Of a DNA stretch of 64,000 bases, positions 54,372 to 63,666 are shown piece after piece. Origin of the DNA: Mesorhizobium sp. GbtcB19 (GTDB lineage: Bacteria > Pseudomonadota > Alphaproteobacteria > Rhizobiales > Rhizobiaceae); assembly GCF_019091085.1 (NCBI RefSeq), contig NZ_JAGXJY010000008.1, positions 1-64,000 on the forward strand, written 5' to 3'. The position numbers were made by a program, and so were the translations under genes. Each line of letters starts with the position of its first letter. Within the stretch, counting starts at the first letter, position 1. The notes beneath the pieces are model-generated. The model did no database searches. It was not told where the DNA came from and saw nothing but the letters and a program-made list of their open reading frames with translations.

Positions 54372-54692
54372 ATGACCAAGCTGACTTACATCGCCCATGA
54401 CGGGACCCGATTTGACGTGGATGCCGAAAACGGTTCGACGGTCATGGAAAACGCGATCCGCAACGCGGTGCCCGGCATCGAAGCCGAATGCGGCGGCGCC
54501 TGCGCCTGTGCGACCTGCCACGTCTATGTCGACGAGGCATGGACGGCCGAGGTCGGCGAGCCGGAGGCGATGGAGGAGGACATGCTGGACTTCGCCTATG
54601 ACGTCCAACCAAACTCGCGCCTCTCCTGCCAGATCAAGGTGCGCGACGCGCTGGACGGCTTGGTCGTCAGGGTCCCCGAACGCCAGGGCTAA
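54372..54692 (+). CDS. Adrenodoxin-type [2Fe-2S] ferredoxin
   Basis: The 106-residue ferredoxin has the ligand set Cys40, Cys46, Cys49 and Cys86 ([15 protein letters not shown] and LSCQIKV), the adrenodoxin-type spacing, and the acidic [13 protein letters not shown] helix used for partner docking. It transfers single electrons to P450s, iron-sulfur assembly proteins or similar acceptors. ATG at 54372 is the family start ([11 protein letters not shown]). A ferredoxin-NADP reductase gene follows 90 bases later in the same direction, giving a likely redox pair. Confidence 0.95.
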   Translation: MTKLTYIAHDGTRFDVDAENGSTVMENAIRNAVPGIEAECGGACACATCHVYVDEAWTAEVGEPEAMEEDMLDFAYDVQPNSRLSCQIKVRDALDGLVVRVPERQG

Positions 54693-55811
<1,119 letters not shown>

Positions 55812-55814
<3 letters not shown>

Positions 55815-55860
55815 GCTATGTTGATACTCGGGCGGCCTGGCCTGAATCTCAACACACCTC
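55812..55860. repeat. RIME-like repeat, shortened copy 3
   Basis: This 49-base stretch keeps both ends of the element at 13945-14090 and 22318-22462 (CTATGTTGATACTCGG and GGCCTGAATCTCAAC) but lacks the 90-base middle. Like the other two, it begins at the TAA of the preceding gene. Confidence 0.75.
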
Positions 55861-55867
55861 GGAGAGA

Positions 55868-57349
55868 TTACTCCGCAAGTACCGGCGCGGCGTGCTCGTC
55901 GCGGCCGCGCAGTTCCTTTTCCGGCATGAGCGCCAGCACGATCAGTGCAAGCACAAGCGTGATCCCGGTGGTGAGGAAAATCATCACGAACGGCAGTGCC
56001 GATGACAGTTTGATATGCGTCGCGGACCCTTCCGACGATAGCGGCAAGCCATAGCCAAGCGCCACGGCGCCAAGGATCGCCACGCCGAGCGCGCCGCCCA
56101 GCGTGCGCAGGAAGGTCAGCACGCCGGTCGCCACGCCCAGGTGCGCGCGGTCGACGGCGTTCTGGACCGACACCGTGGCGACCGGGAAGGTGGTTCCGCT
56201 GCCCAGGCCAGTCAGAGTGGTCAGGATCAGGACTTCGAGCAGCGAGGCGTGTTCCGCAATGGCACTGAGCACGCCAATGCAGACGATGGCCATGCTGACG
56301 CCGATCATGGCGATGCGCTTGTAGTGGACGAAACGCGGGATCATGCGGCCGGCGAAGGTGGCGCCGGCGACGGTACCGAGCAGGAGGCCGAGCATGGCCA
56401 TGCCGGATTCGCTGACCGAAAGCCCGACGATCGACTGCAGATAGACCGGCAGGTAAACCGAGGCGCCGATGTTTGCCGCCTGCAGCAGGAACATCGATAG
56501 CGTGCCGGCGAGCACGATCGGGTTGCCCAGCACGTCGAGCGAGATCAAGGGCTCGGCCGCTTTGAGCAGCCTCAGCGCGAAGAAGGCCCAGAACACGGCC
56601 GAACAGGCCACCAGCCCAAGGATTTCGCGGGAAAACCAGGGATAGGCGCTGCCGCCCCAGTTGAGTGCCAGGAGCAGCAGCGACGTGGCGACAACCAGCA
56701 GCACGGCGCCCAGCCCGTCGATGCGGTGGTTCTTGGCTGCGATCGGCAGCTTCCTCAGCGGGTTGTTGATGATGGCCATGGCCAGGAAGCCGATCGGCAG
56801 GTTGATCCAGAAGATCAATGACCAGTGCAGATGCTCGGCGAACACGCCGCCGAGCAGCGGGCCGGCGACGCTGGCGACCGCCCATGTGCCGGAGATCCAG
56901 GCCGCGTAGCGGGCGCGCTCGCGTGGCGGCACGAGATCGCCGATCACCGTCTGGGCCAGCGCGAAGAGACCGCCGCCGCCGGCGCCCTGGATGGCGCGTC
57001 CGATGACCAGCACCAGCATGTTGGGCGCCAGCGCGCTGACCAGCGACCCGAACAGGAAGATGAGGATCGCGGCATAGATGACGGGACGGCGTCCATAGAC
57101 ATCGGAAATCTTGCCGTAGAGCGGCGCCATGGCGGTCGCGGTCAGGAGATAGCCGGTGACGATCCAGGGCAGGTATTCGGCATGGCCGAGCGCGCGCGCG
57201 ATCGTCGGCAGGGCCGGCGCGACGATGGTCTGGTCAAGGGCCGCCAGCAGCATCGACAACAGCACGCCGCCGATGATGGCGCTTTTCTCGCTCTCGCTCA
57301 TCGGCGCGGCTTTCGGCGCCATCGCCTTGTTCTCGACGGTCTGGTCCAT
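55868..57349 (-). CDS. MFS exporter, DHA2 (14-helix) drug type
   Basis: The 493-residue protein has about fourteen membrane helices and the DHA2 signatures: ALDQTIVAPALPTIARALG in the first helix, GKISDVYGRRPVI between helices two and three (motif A), and RAIQGAGGGGLFALAQTVIGDLVPPRERARY for motif B/C. VASVAGPLLGGVFAEHLHWSLIFWINLPIG is the antiporter motif. It likely exports toxic organic compounds by proton antiport. ATG at 57349 (MDQTVENK) is used; ATG at 57421 would add 24 residues. No regulator lies next to it. Confidence 0.92.
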   Translation of the reverse strand: MDQTVENKAMAPKAAPMSESEKSAIIGGVLLSMLLAALDQTIVAPALPTIARALGHAEYLPWIVTGYLLTATAMAPLYGKISDVYGRRPVIYAAILIFLFGSLVSALAPNMLVLVIGRAIQGAGGGGLFALAQTVIGDLVPPRERARYAAWISGTWAVASVAGPLLGGVFAEHLHWSLIFWINLPIGFLAMAIINNPLRKLPIAAKNHRIDGLGAVLLVVATSLLLLALNWGGSAYPWFSREILGLVACSAVFWAFFALRLLKAAEPLISLDVLGNPIVLAGTLSMFLLQAANIGASVYLPVYLQSIVGLSVSESGMAMLGLLLGTVAGATFAGRMIPRFVHYKRIAMIGVSMAIVCIGVLSAIAEHASLLEVLILTTLTGLGSGTTFPVATVSVQNAVDRAHLGVATGVLTFLRTLGGALGVAILGAVALGYGLPLSSEGSATHIKLSSALPFVMIFLTTGITLVLALIVLALMPEKELRGRDEHAAPVLAE

Positions 57350-57551
57350 GCGTCGTTCTTTCAAAGGCTGATCATCGGTGCGCCAGGACGGCTTCAGCTG
57401 GTCGCGCCTGTCATTTCCCATCGTGGATAGGGTGGCGTTTCGAACCCGCTATATGTCGTTCGATGTAGGCCGATTTCGACCGCCGCTCGAAAGTTTTTGC
57501 AATCTGGCACCATGTTTGGGCGGAATTGGCCCCGATCCGGCTTGCTCGAGG

Positions 57552-58172
57552 TCAAGGTGGCGGCAACTGGCCGGCTTCGACGCGCTCCATCCGATAGCGC
57601 ATCAGCCGCAGGATACGGCTTTCGAAATTGGCGCCCTCGACGCGGTCGAAGCGGACCTGGTCCTGATCGTGCCTGGCGAGCTCGGCGGCCTGGATCGCGG
57701 CGGCCTTGACCTTCGCCTGCTCGCAGGTCTTTTGCGGAGGAAGCGCCTTCAGCGCATCCTCGAGCAGGCGCGCATGGTTCTTGGCGATCTCGACATGGCG
57801 CTCCTCATGCCGCTTGATGTCGGCCGAGAGCGTGTCCCAGAACAGCCTGACGTCCGGATCGGATTTGCGCGGGCGCCGCCATTCCGGGAGGATCACCTTG
57901 ACCTTCACGGTGACGGCCGCATCGGCGACGCGGCAGGACTGCGCGCTCTGGGCGTAGCTGATCCGGGTCGTAAACGCCATCTGCGTGGCGCCGGGATGCC
58001 GCGAACCGGTGCTCTTCACTTCCGGGCCGTTTTTCGACAGCTGGTTTTGAATATCGTCTAGCGTGCGGCCGCCGACGCTGAAATAGCTGTAGGTCTTCAC
58101 CAGATTCGCCGCTCCCGCCGGCATGGCGGTCAGCGCGAGCATCAGGGCGCAGAGCAGGGATCGGTTCATCAT
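57552..58172 (-). CDS. DUF922 family protein with HExxH motif
   Basis: The 206-residue product carries a signal peptide (MMNRSLLCALMLALTAMPAGAA) and the DUF922 core: YSYFSVGGRTLDDIQNQL at the start and LSADIKRHEERHVEIAKNHARLLEDAL later. HEERH is a zinc-metallopeptidase-type HExxH, and the family is described as predicted secreted zinc-dependent protease; activity has not been shown for most members. I chose the ATG at 58172; the open frame extends far upstream through folP in antisense, which is not coding. It diverges from folP. Confidence 0.88.
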   Translation of the reverse strand: MMNRSLLCALMLALTAMPAGAANLVKTYSYFSVGGRTLDDIQNQLSKNGPEVKSTGSRHPGATQMAFTTRISYAQSAQSCRVADAAVTVKVKVILPEWRRPRKSDPDVRLFWDTLSADIKRHEERHVEIAKNHARLLEDALKALPPQKTCEQAKVKAAAIQAAELARHDQDQVRFDRVEGANFESRILRLMRYRMERVEAGQLPPP

Positions 58173-58256
58173 ATTGCCTCTTAACGCACCTTGCTTTAGG
58201 GCCGTCGCCAGCGCAACGGAATTGATTTCGCGCGGATCACGCATGGTTGATGGGCA

Positions 58257-59111
58257 ATGACGACAAGGCGATGGCAGCTGGCGCATGGGCGCTATCTCGA
58301 CCTGGGTCCGAAGGCGGTCGTCGTCGGCATCCTCAATGTGACGCCCGATAGTTTTTCGGACGGCGGCCTCTTCATCGCGCCTGAAAAGGCCCTGGAGCAG
58401 GCGCGCCGCATGGTGGAAGAGGGCGCCGCGATCATCGATGTCGGCGGGGAATCGACGCGGCCGGGCTTCGCGCCGATCACCGCTGAAGAAGAGCAGGGCC
58501 GCGTGCTGCCGGTCATCGCCGCGCTCGCCGCTTCCGGCGCGGCGCTGATCTCTGTCGACACCTATCGCGAGGATACGGCGCGGCGCGCGGTCGCCGCTGG
58601 CGCCCATATCGTCAACGACGTGTGGGGGCTGCAGCGCGAGCCGGGCATCGCGCGCGTCGCGGCCGAGACCGGCGCCGGGCTCGTCATCATGCATACCGGG
58701 CGCGAACGGCAGAAGCTGCCCGATGTGATCGAGGACCAGTTGCTGTTCCTGCGCAAATCGCTCGAGATCGCGCGCGCCGGCAATGTCGCCGACGGCCAGA
58801 TCGTGCTCGATGCCGGCTTCGGCTTCGCCAAGGAGACGGCGGAGGAGAATCTCGACCTCATGGCGCGGTTCTCCGAACTGCAGGCGCTCGGCTATCCGCT
58901 GATGGCGGGGACCTCGCGCAAGCGCTTCATCGGCAACGCCACCGGGCGCGAGCCCGGCGAGCGGGCGGCCGGCACGGCGGCCACCAGCGTCATCCTGCGC
59001 TTGAAAGGCGCCGACCTGTTTCGCGTCCACGATGTCGCAATCAACGTGGACGCGCTGGCGCTGACCGATGCTATGCTTCAACGCGAAACCGAGCTTCCTC
59101 GCGGACACTGA
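58257..59111 (+). CDS. folP: Dihydropteroate synthase
   Basis: FolP joins p-aminobenzoate to the dihydropterin pyrophosphate in folate synthesis and is the target of sulfonamides. The 284-residue product has both signatures: GILNVTPDSFSDGG and IDVGGESTRPGFAPI, and the pterin-pocket block LMAGTSRKRFIG. Folate enzymes FolB and FolK follow at once; the FolP stop overlaps the FolB start (TGATG). The three genes make one operon. Confidence 0.97.
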   Translation: MTTRRWQLAHGRYLDLGPKAVVVGILNVTPDSFSDGGLFIAPEKALEQARRMVEEGAAIIDVGGESTRPGFAPITAEEEQGRVLPVIAALAASGAALISVDTYREDTARRAVAAGAHIVNDVWGLQREPGIARVAAETGAGLVIMHTGRERQKLPDVIEDQLLFLRKSLEIARAGNVADGQIVLDAGFGFAKETAEENLDLMARFSELQALGYPLMAGTSRKRFIGNATGREPGERAAGTAATSVILRLKGADLFRVHDVAINVDALALTDAMLQRETELPRGH

Positions 59112-59473
59112 TGATGTACGTCATACGCATGAAGAACTGCGCCTTCTTCGCCCGCCACGGCGTGCTGGACGAGGAGGAGACGCTTGGCCAGCGTTTCTAT
59201 GTCGATGCCGAGCTGACCGTCGAACCCAGCCGCCCGCTGACGGAGGATTCCATCGAGGACACGGTCAACTACGGCGTCGCCTTCGCGGTCATCGAGAAGA
59301 TCGTGACCGGACATCGCCGCTTCCTGATCGAGGCGCTGGCGCTCGAAGTCGCGAAGGCGCTGACGGCACGGTTCTCACAGATCAGGAAGGCAGAGATCAC
59401 CGTGCGCAAACCGAACGCCCCGGTGCCGGGCGTGCTCGACTATGTCGAGGTGAGCGTTGTCTGGCCAGAATAG
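59111..59473 (+). CDS. folB: Dihydroneopterin aldolase
   Basis: FolB cleaves dihydroneopterin to hydroxymethyldihydropterin and glycolaldehyde. The 120-residue protein shows NCAFFARHGVLDEEETLGQRFYVD, with the conserved tyrosine/histidine region, and EALALEVAKAL and RKPNAPVPGVLDYVEV at the end. The catalytic lysine is in VRKPNAP. Two ATGs in a row (59111 and 59114) can serve as start. Its 3' end overlaps folK by 17 bases. Confidence 0.95.
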   Translation: MMYVIRMKNCAFFARHGVLDEEETLGQRFYVDAELTVEPSRPLTEDSIEDTVNYGVAFAVIEKIVTGHRRFLIEALALEVAKALTARFSQIRKAEITVRKPNAPVPGVLDYVEVSVVWPE

Positions 59474-59969
59474 CGCCGTCTACCTCAGCCTCGGCGGCAA
59501 TCTCGGCGACCCGGCGAAGTCCATGGGCGCGGCATTGCGCATATTGGATGGCGACGACGCGACGCGCGTCACCGCCGTCTCCTCGCTCTACCGCACGCCG
59601 CCCTGGGGCAAGCTTGACCAGCCCGATTTCCTCAACGCCGCCGCCGCGATCGAGACGGCGCTCGCGCCGCGCGCGCTGCTCGACCTTTGCCTCGATGTCG
59701 AGCGGCGGTTGAAGCGCGTGCGCGAGGAGCGCTGGGGGCCGCGCCTGATCGACATCGACATACTGGTGTTCGGCGACCGGGTAATCCACGAGACCGGGCT
59801 CGAAGTGCCGCATCCGCGCATGCTGGAGCGCGCTTTCGTGCTGGCGCCATTGGCTGAGATCGCGCCCGGCCTATCGGTCGGCGGCCGGAGCGTCTCGGAA
59901 CGGCTCGGCGCCGTCGATACGTCCGGTATCGAGCGGTTGCCGTCGGGCCGGGAATGGTGGCTCGGCTAA
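59457..59969 (+). CDS. folK: Hydroxymethyldihydropterin pyrophosphokinase
   Basis: FolK transfers pyrophosphate from ATP to hydroxymethyldihydropterin, making the FolP substrate. The 170-residue product has AVYLSLGGNLGDP at the start, the VSSLYRTPPWGKLDQPDFLNAA block and the signature RWGPRLIDIDILVFG followed by LEVPHPRMLERAFVLAPLAEIAP. The start is a TTG at 59457 inside folB; there is no ATG close enough to keep the first strand. Folate genes order P-B-K is common in rhizobia. Confidence 0.95.
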   Translation: MSGQNSAVYLSLGGNLGDPAKSMGAALRILDGDDATRVTAVSSLYRTPPWGKLDQPDFLNAAAAIETALAPRALLDLCLDVERRLKRVREERWGPRLIDIDILVFGDRVIHETGLEVPHPRMLERAFVLAPLAEIAPGLSVGGRSVSERLGAVDTSGIERLPSGREWWLG

Positions 59970-59978
59970 ACCTACTGG

Positions 59979-60527
59979 TTAGCCGGAGAAACCGCCGCCG
60001 TCGAGGAAGGTTTGTTCATCGTCCGTCGTCGCGCGGCCGAGCATCCGGTTGCGATGCGGAAAGCGTCCGAAGCGCCGGATGATGTCGCGGTGCTCTTCCG
60101 CATATTTGAGATCGCCCGCAGCTCTGGCGGCGATGAGCTGCACTGCCCGTTCCTGATCGGCAAGAAGTTCCGAATGCTCGAAAGGAAGGTAGAGGAAGAC
60201 GCGCAGAGCCTCTTCGAGTTCCAGATCCTGAGCGGCGGTGATCGCCTTGTCGGCGAAATGCCGCGCCAGCGGGTCGGTCGCGTACATGTGGCCGGTGCCG
60301 CGGAAGCAATTGCGCGGGAACTGGTCGAGCAGGATCATCAGCGCCAGCGATCCTTCGGCATGCGCGTTCCAGTCGTCGCATTCGCGCCGCGCGGCGGCGT
60401 AGTGCAGTTCCAGGAAGCGGTTGCGGAAATCCGCGTCGAAGGTGTCGTTCTTCTCGAACCAGGCATCCTCGCCGGCATCGCGCCAGAATTTGGTGACGGA
60501 AAGCGCCCGCGGATCGAGCTCTGCCAT
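59979..60527 (-). CDS. DUF924 family protein
   Basis: The 182-residue product belongs to DUF924, a TPR-like helical family. Characteristic blocks are VTKFWRDAGEDAWFEKNDTFDADFRNRF, GSLALMILLDQFPRNCFRGTGHMYATDPLAR and VFLYLPFEHSELLADQERAVQL, ending in RFGRFPHRNRMLGR. No function is established. It begins 10 bases after the stop of the Kef-type antiporter gene and is probably co-transcribed with it. Confidence 0.9.
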   Translation of the reverse strand: MAELDPRALSVTKFWRDAGEDAWFEKNDTFDADFRNRFLELHYAAARRECDDWNAHAEGSLALMILLDQFPRNCFRGTGHMYATDPLARHFADKAITAAQDLELEEALRVFLYLPFEHSELLADQERAVQLIAARAAGDLKYAEEHRDIIRRFGRFPHRNRMLGRATTDDEQTFLDGGGFSG

Positions 60528-60537
60528 GCGTTGCCCC

Positions 60538-62382
60538 TCAGTTGTTGGTCTCTGCCTTGTTCAGCACGACAGCGGTTTCCTGGTTCAGCGCCCGGCCGGC
60601 GCGGCGCGGCTGGGTCAGCGGCGTCGGGATCGGCGTGCCGATATTGCCCTTGAGGAAACGCTGGCCAGCGCGCACGCCCTCGGCCAGTTGCGTCTCGAAG
60701 CGCGCTTCGTCTCGGCGCCGGACATCCTCGATGACCTCTGCGACCTCTTCCGGATCGACGCCGAGCGATTCCAGCGCGGAGCCGCCGAAGACCAGCGCCG
60801 ATTCGAAGGTCTCGCGCAACTGATAGTCGGCGCCGGCGCGCACCAGTTGCAGCGCCGTGCCGCGGTCGAAGGCGCGCGCCAGGATGGTGACCAGCGGGAA
60901 TTCGGCCTTGATCAGCTGCGCGATGCGCACTGCGGCGTCCGGTTTGTCGACGCAGATCAGCACGGCGCGGGCGCGGCCGGCGCCGGCCGCATGCAGGATG
61001 TCCAGCCTGGTGCCGTCGCCGTAATAGACCTTGAAGCCGAAATCGGCCGCGGCCTGGATCATCTCGACCTCGTTGTCGATGATCGAGACGTCCATCCCGC
61101 GCAGCAAAAGCGGCTGGCTGGCGATCTGGCCGAAGCGGCCGAAGCCGATGATCAGCACGCTGCCGGTGAGGCCTTCGGCGATGTCGACGCCGTCGAGCGA
61201 CTGCTCGTCGCGCGGGGTCAGGTAGCGCAGCGCTATGATCGCCAAGGGCGTCAGCACCATCGAGATAATTACGATGGCGGTGAGCGTCGCGTTGGCCTGG
61301 CCGTCGATGATGCCGACCGCGGCGGCGGACGAATAGAGCACGAAGGCGAACTCGCCGCCCTGCGCCATGAAGACGGCGCGCTCCAGCGCCTCGCGATGGC
61401 CGCTCTTCAGGATGCGCGCGACGAGGTAGATGCCGAGCGCCTTCATGACCATGTAGGCGACGACGTAGATGGCGACGAGCCGCCAGTTCTGGGCGACGAC
61501 GCCAAGGTCGAGCGACATGCCGACGGCAAGGAAGAACAGGCCGAGCAGGATGCCGCGGAACGGCTCGATGTCTGCTTCGAGCTGATGGCGGAAGGTCGAT
61601 TCCGACAGGAGCACGCCGGCGAGGAAGGCGCCCATCGCCATCGACAGGCCGGAAAGCTGCATGGCGAGCGCCGATCCCAGCACCACCAGCAAGGCCGCGG
61701 CGGTCATGACTTCGCGGGCGCGGGCGTCGGCCAGGATGCGGAAGAGCGGATTGAGCAGGTAACGGCCGGCCACGACCAGCCCGACGATTGCGGCAATGCC
61801 GATGCCGACTTCGGTCAGGCGCTGCGACAGGCTGGTCTCGGCGCCGCCAGGCGCGAGGAACGCGACCAGCGCCAGCAGCGGTACGATCATCAGGTCCTCG
61901 AGCAGCAGGATGGAAACGATGCGCTGGCCCTTCGGCGTGGCGATCTCGCCGCGTTCTTCCAGCAATTGCATGACGATCGCGGTCGAGGTCAGCACGAAGC
62001 CGGCGCCGGCAACGAACGACTGCGCGATGGGAAAGCCCCCGGCCAGTCCGACGAGCGTGAGCAGGATCGCGCAAACGCCGACCTGGAGGGCGCCCAGGCC
62101 GAAGATCTCGCGCCGCAGGCTCCAGAGTCGCGACGGCTGCATTTCGAGGCCGATGATGAAAAGGAACATGACGACGCCGAGCTCGGCGACGTGGAGGATC
62201 GATTCCGATTCGGAAAAGACGCGCAGGCCGAACGGGCCGATGACCACACCGGCGGCGAGGTAGCCGAGGATCGAGCCCAGCCCCATGCGCTTGAAGATCG
62301 GCACGGCGACGACGCCGGCGGCGAGCAACGCCACCACCTGCACCAGATCGCTGCTCGACGCTTCAGCTGCCATGCCTGTCAT
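60538..62382 (-). CDS. Kef-type potassium/proton antiporter (CPA2)
   Basis: The 614-residue protein combines a CPA2 antiporter domain of about twelve helices (GYLAAGVVIGPFGL, ELGVVMFLFIIGLEMQPSRLW, TSTAIVMQLLEERGE, LLEDLMIVPLLALVAFL) with a C-terminal TrkA-N/RCK domain that begins near residue 404 (VLIIGFGRFGQIASQPLLLRG). This is the layout of KefB/KefC, which release K+ under electrophile stress. The glutathione-binding residues of KefC cannot be judged by eye, so gating by glutathione is unproven. ATG at 62382 or 62373 may start it. The divergent promoter region holds two palindromes. Confidence 0.93.
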   Translation of the reverse strand: MTGMAAEASSSDLVQVVALLAAGVVAVPIFKRMGLGSILGYLAAGVVIGPFGLRVFSESESILHVAELGVVMFLFIIGLEMQPSRLWSLRREIFGLGALQVGVCAILLTLVGLAGGFPIAQSFVAGAGFVLTSTAIVMQLLEERGEIATPKGQRIVSILLLEDLMIVPLLALVAFLAPGGAETSLSQRLTEVGIGIAAIVGLVVAGRYLLNPLFRILADARAREVMTAAALLVVLGSALAMQLSGLSMAMGAFLAGVLLSESTFRHQLEADIEPFRGILLGLFFLAVGMSLDLGVVAQNWRLVAIYVVAYMVMKALGIYLVARILKSGHREALERAVFMAQGGEFAFVLYSSAAAVGIIDGQANATLTAIVIISMVLTPLAIIALRYLTPRDEQSLDGVDIAEGLTGSVLIIGFGRFGQIASQPLLLRGMDVSIIDNEVEMIQAAADFGFKVYYGDGTRLDILHAAGAGRARAVLICVDKPDAAVRIAQLIKAEFPLVTILARAFDRGTALQLVRAGADYQLRETFESALVFGGSALESLGVDPEEVAEVIEDVRRRDEARFETQLAEGVRAGQRFLKGNIGTPIPTPLTQPRRAGRALNQETAVVLNKAETNN

Positions 62383-62394
62383 CCTGTTGCTCTA

Positions 62395-62494
62395 AAGCGC
62401 GTCGCCTGAAAAAGATTCAGGTGACGCGCTTCAGGTCTTTGCTTGATGCATGTCGTTGTCCCAGAACCGCTGCACACTTTCGGGCGACATGCAT
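62395..62494. repeat. Two adjacent intergenic palindromes
   Basis: At 62395-62431, AAGCGCGTCGCCTGAA and TTCAGGTGACGCGCTT make a 16-bp stem with one G-U pair. At 62446-62494, ATGCATGTCG and CGACATGCAT enclose a region with CCAGAACCGCTGCACACTTTC, an arrangement repeated widely in Rhizobiales genomes. They lie in the gap between the divergent antiporter and AraC genes. Confidence 0.8.
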
Positions 62495-62616
62495 TGGAAG
62501 CACTCCTTGCATGCACCGGGAGGGAGAGGCAAGGGCGGGAGGACTGACTGGAAGGGTAGGGGCCTTTGAAGCGGCCTCCGCTTGCCTGCCGGACGTTCGG
62601 CATCTATAATGGCCAA

Positions 62617-63606
62617 ATGCCTGACTATTCGTCCCGATCGTCTTCGGCGTCCCCTATCCCGATGGATGCGCTCAGCGAAGTCCTGCAGGACTTTCGCTTG
62701 AGCGGGGTCAACTATGGCCGCTGCGAACTCCGACATCCATGGAGCATCGCCTTTCCGCAGCAGAAGCTGCTTCGCTTTCACTTTGTCGGCCAGGGTCCGT
62801 GCTGGATCTATACCGAAGCGGAAGGCTGGCAGGAGTTGCGCGACGGCGATCTGGTGCTGCTGCCGCAAGGCATTGCCCATCGGCTGGCCAGTGCGCCGGA
62901 CGTTGTCGGCGACTCGCTCGAGGGCTGCCAGGTGACCAAGTTGGGGAGCAATGTCTGCGAGGTGGTACGGCAAGGGACGGGCGCGACAAGCACCCTTTTC
63001 TGCGGCTCCATGGCCTTGGGCGCCTGTGCGCTCAATCCATTGATCACGTTGATGCCGCCGATCATCAAAGGCTGCGACGTGGCCGGCAATGATCCGGTCG
63101 TCGGTCCTTTGCTGGCGGCTATGACGGCGGAGGCCGCGCAACCGCAGATGGGCAGCGCCACGATTCTGTCGCGGATGGCGGACTTGCTGACGGCCAGGCT
63201 TATCCGCTGCTGGGTCAATTGCACGGGAGCCTCGACCACCGGTTGGCTTGCCGCTATCCGCGACCCGCATATCGGCCGCGCCTTGGCGGCCATGCACCGG
63301 GACCCCGGCCACAACTGGACGCTCGAAAGCCTCGCCGCCCTCGCAGGCCAATCGCGCTCGATTTTCGCCGAGCGCTTCAGCGCTGTCTTGGGTGAGGGCG
63401 CCGCGCGCTATCTCGCCCGCCTGCGCATGCAGCTTGCCCGCGAGCTGCTCGGGCAAAACGGCCTGTCGGTCGCCGAGGTCGCTACCCGTCTGGGCTATGA
63501 TAGCGAAGCCTCCTTCGCGCGCGCGTTCAAACGCATCACCAATGTTTCGCCAGGCGTTGTGCGTCGCACAATTCCCGGACGAATGGACATGAATTTCGGA
63601 TTTTAA
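62617..63606 (+). CDS. AraC-family regulator with cupin sensor
   Basis: The 329-residue protein has an N-terminal cupin-type sensor domain (RFHFVGQGPCWIYTEAEGWQELRDGDLVLLPQGIAHRL) and a C-terminal AraC DNA-binding domain with two helix-turn-helix units: WTLESLAALAGQSRSIFAERFSAVLG and LSVAEVATRLGYDSEASFARAFKRITNVSPG. Cupin_6-type AraC proteins often control a neighbouring efflux pump. An MFS gene starts 60 bases downstream, which fits that role. ATG at 62617 (MPDYSS) is used; ATG at 62662 is possible. Confidence 0.92.
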   Translation: MPDYSSRSSSASPIPMDALSEVLQDFRLSGVNYGRCELRHPWSIAFPQQKLLRFHFVGQGPCWIYTEAEGWQELRDGDLVLLPQGIAHRLASAPDVVGDSLEGCQVTKLGSNVCEVVRQGTGATSTLFCGSMALGACALNPLITLMPPIIKGCDVAGNDPVVGPLLAAMTAEAAQPQMGSATILSRMADLLTARLIRCWVNCTGASTTGWLAAIRDPHIGRALAAMHRDPGHNWTLESLAALAGQSRSIFAERFSAVLGEGAARYLARLRMQLARELLGQNGLSVAEVATRLGYDSEASFARAFKRITNVSPGVVRRTIPGRMDMNFGF

Positions 63607-63640
63607 GATACATATCATCCGATCAGACTCGCCTATCTAA

Positions 63641-63661
63641 GATCTCCAAACTTTGGAGATC
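63641..63661 (+). promoter_or_regulatory. Perfect palindrome covering the MFS ribosome-binding site
   Basis: Ten-base arms GATCTCCAAA and TTTGGAGATC face each other around one central C. The right arm contains GGAGAT, the likely Shine-Dalgarno of the MFS gene starting at 63667. As DNA it may be an operator; as RNA a long-stem hairpin is constrained by the short loop but would hide the ribosome-binding site. Confidence 0.7.
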
Positions 63662-63666
63662 CTTCC

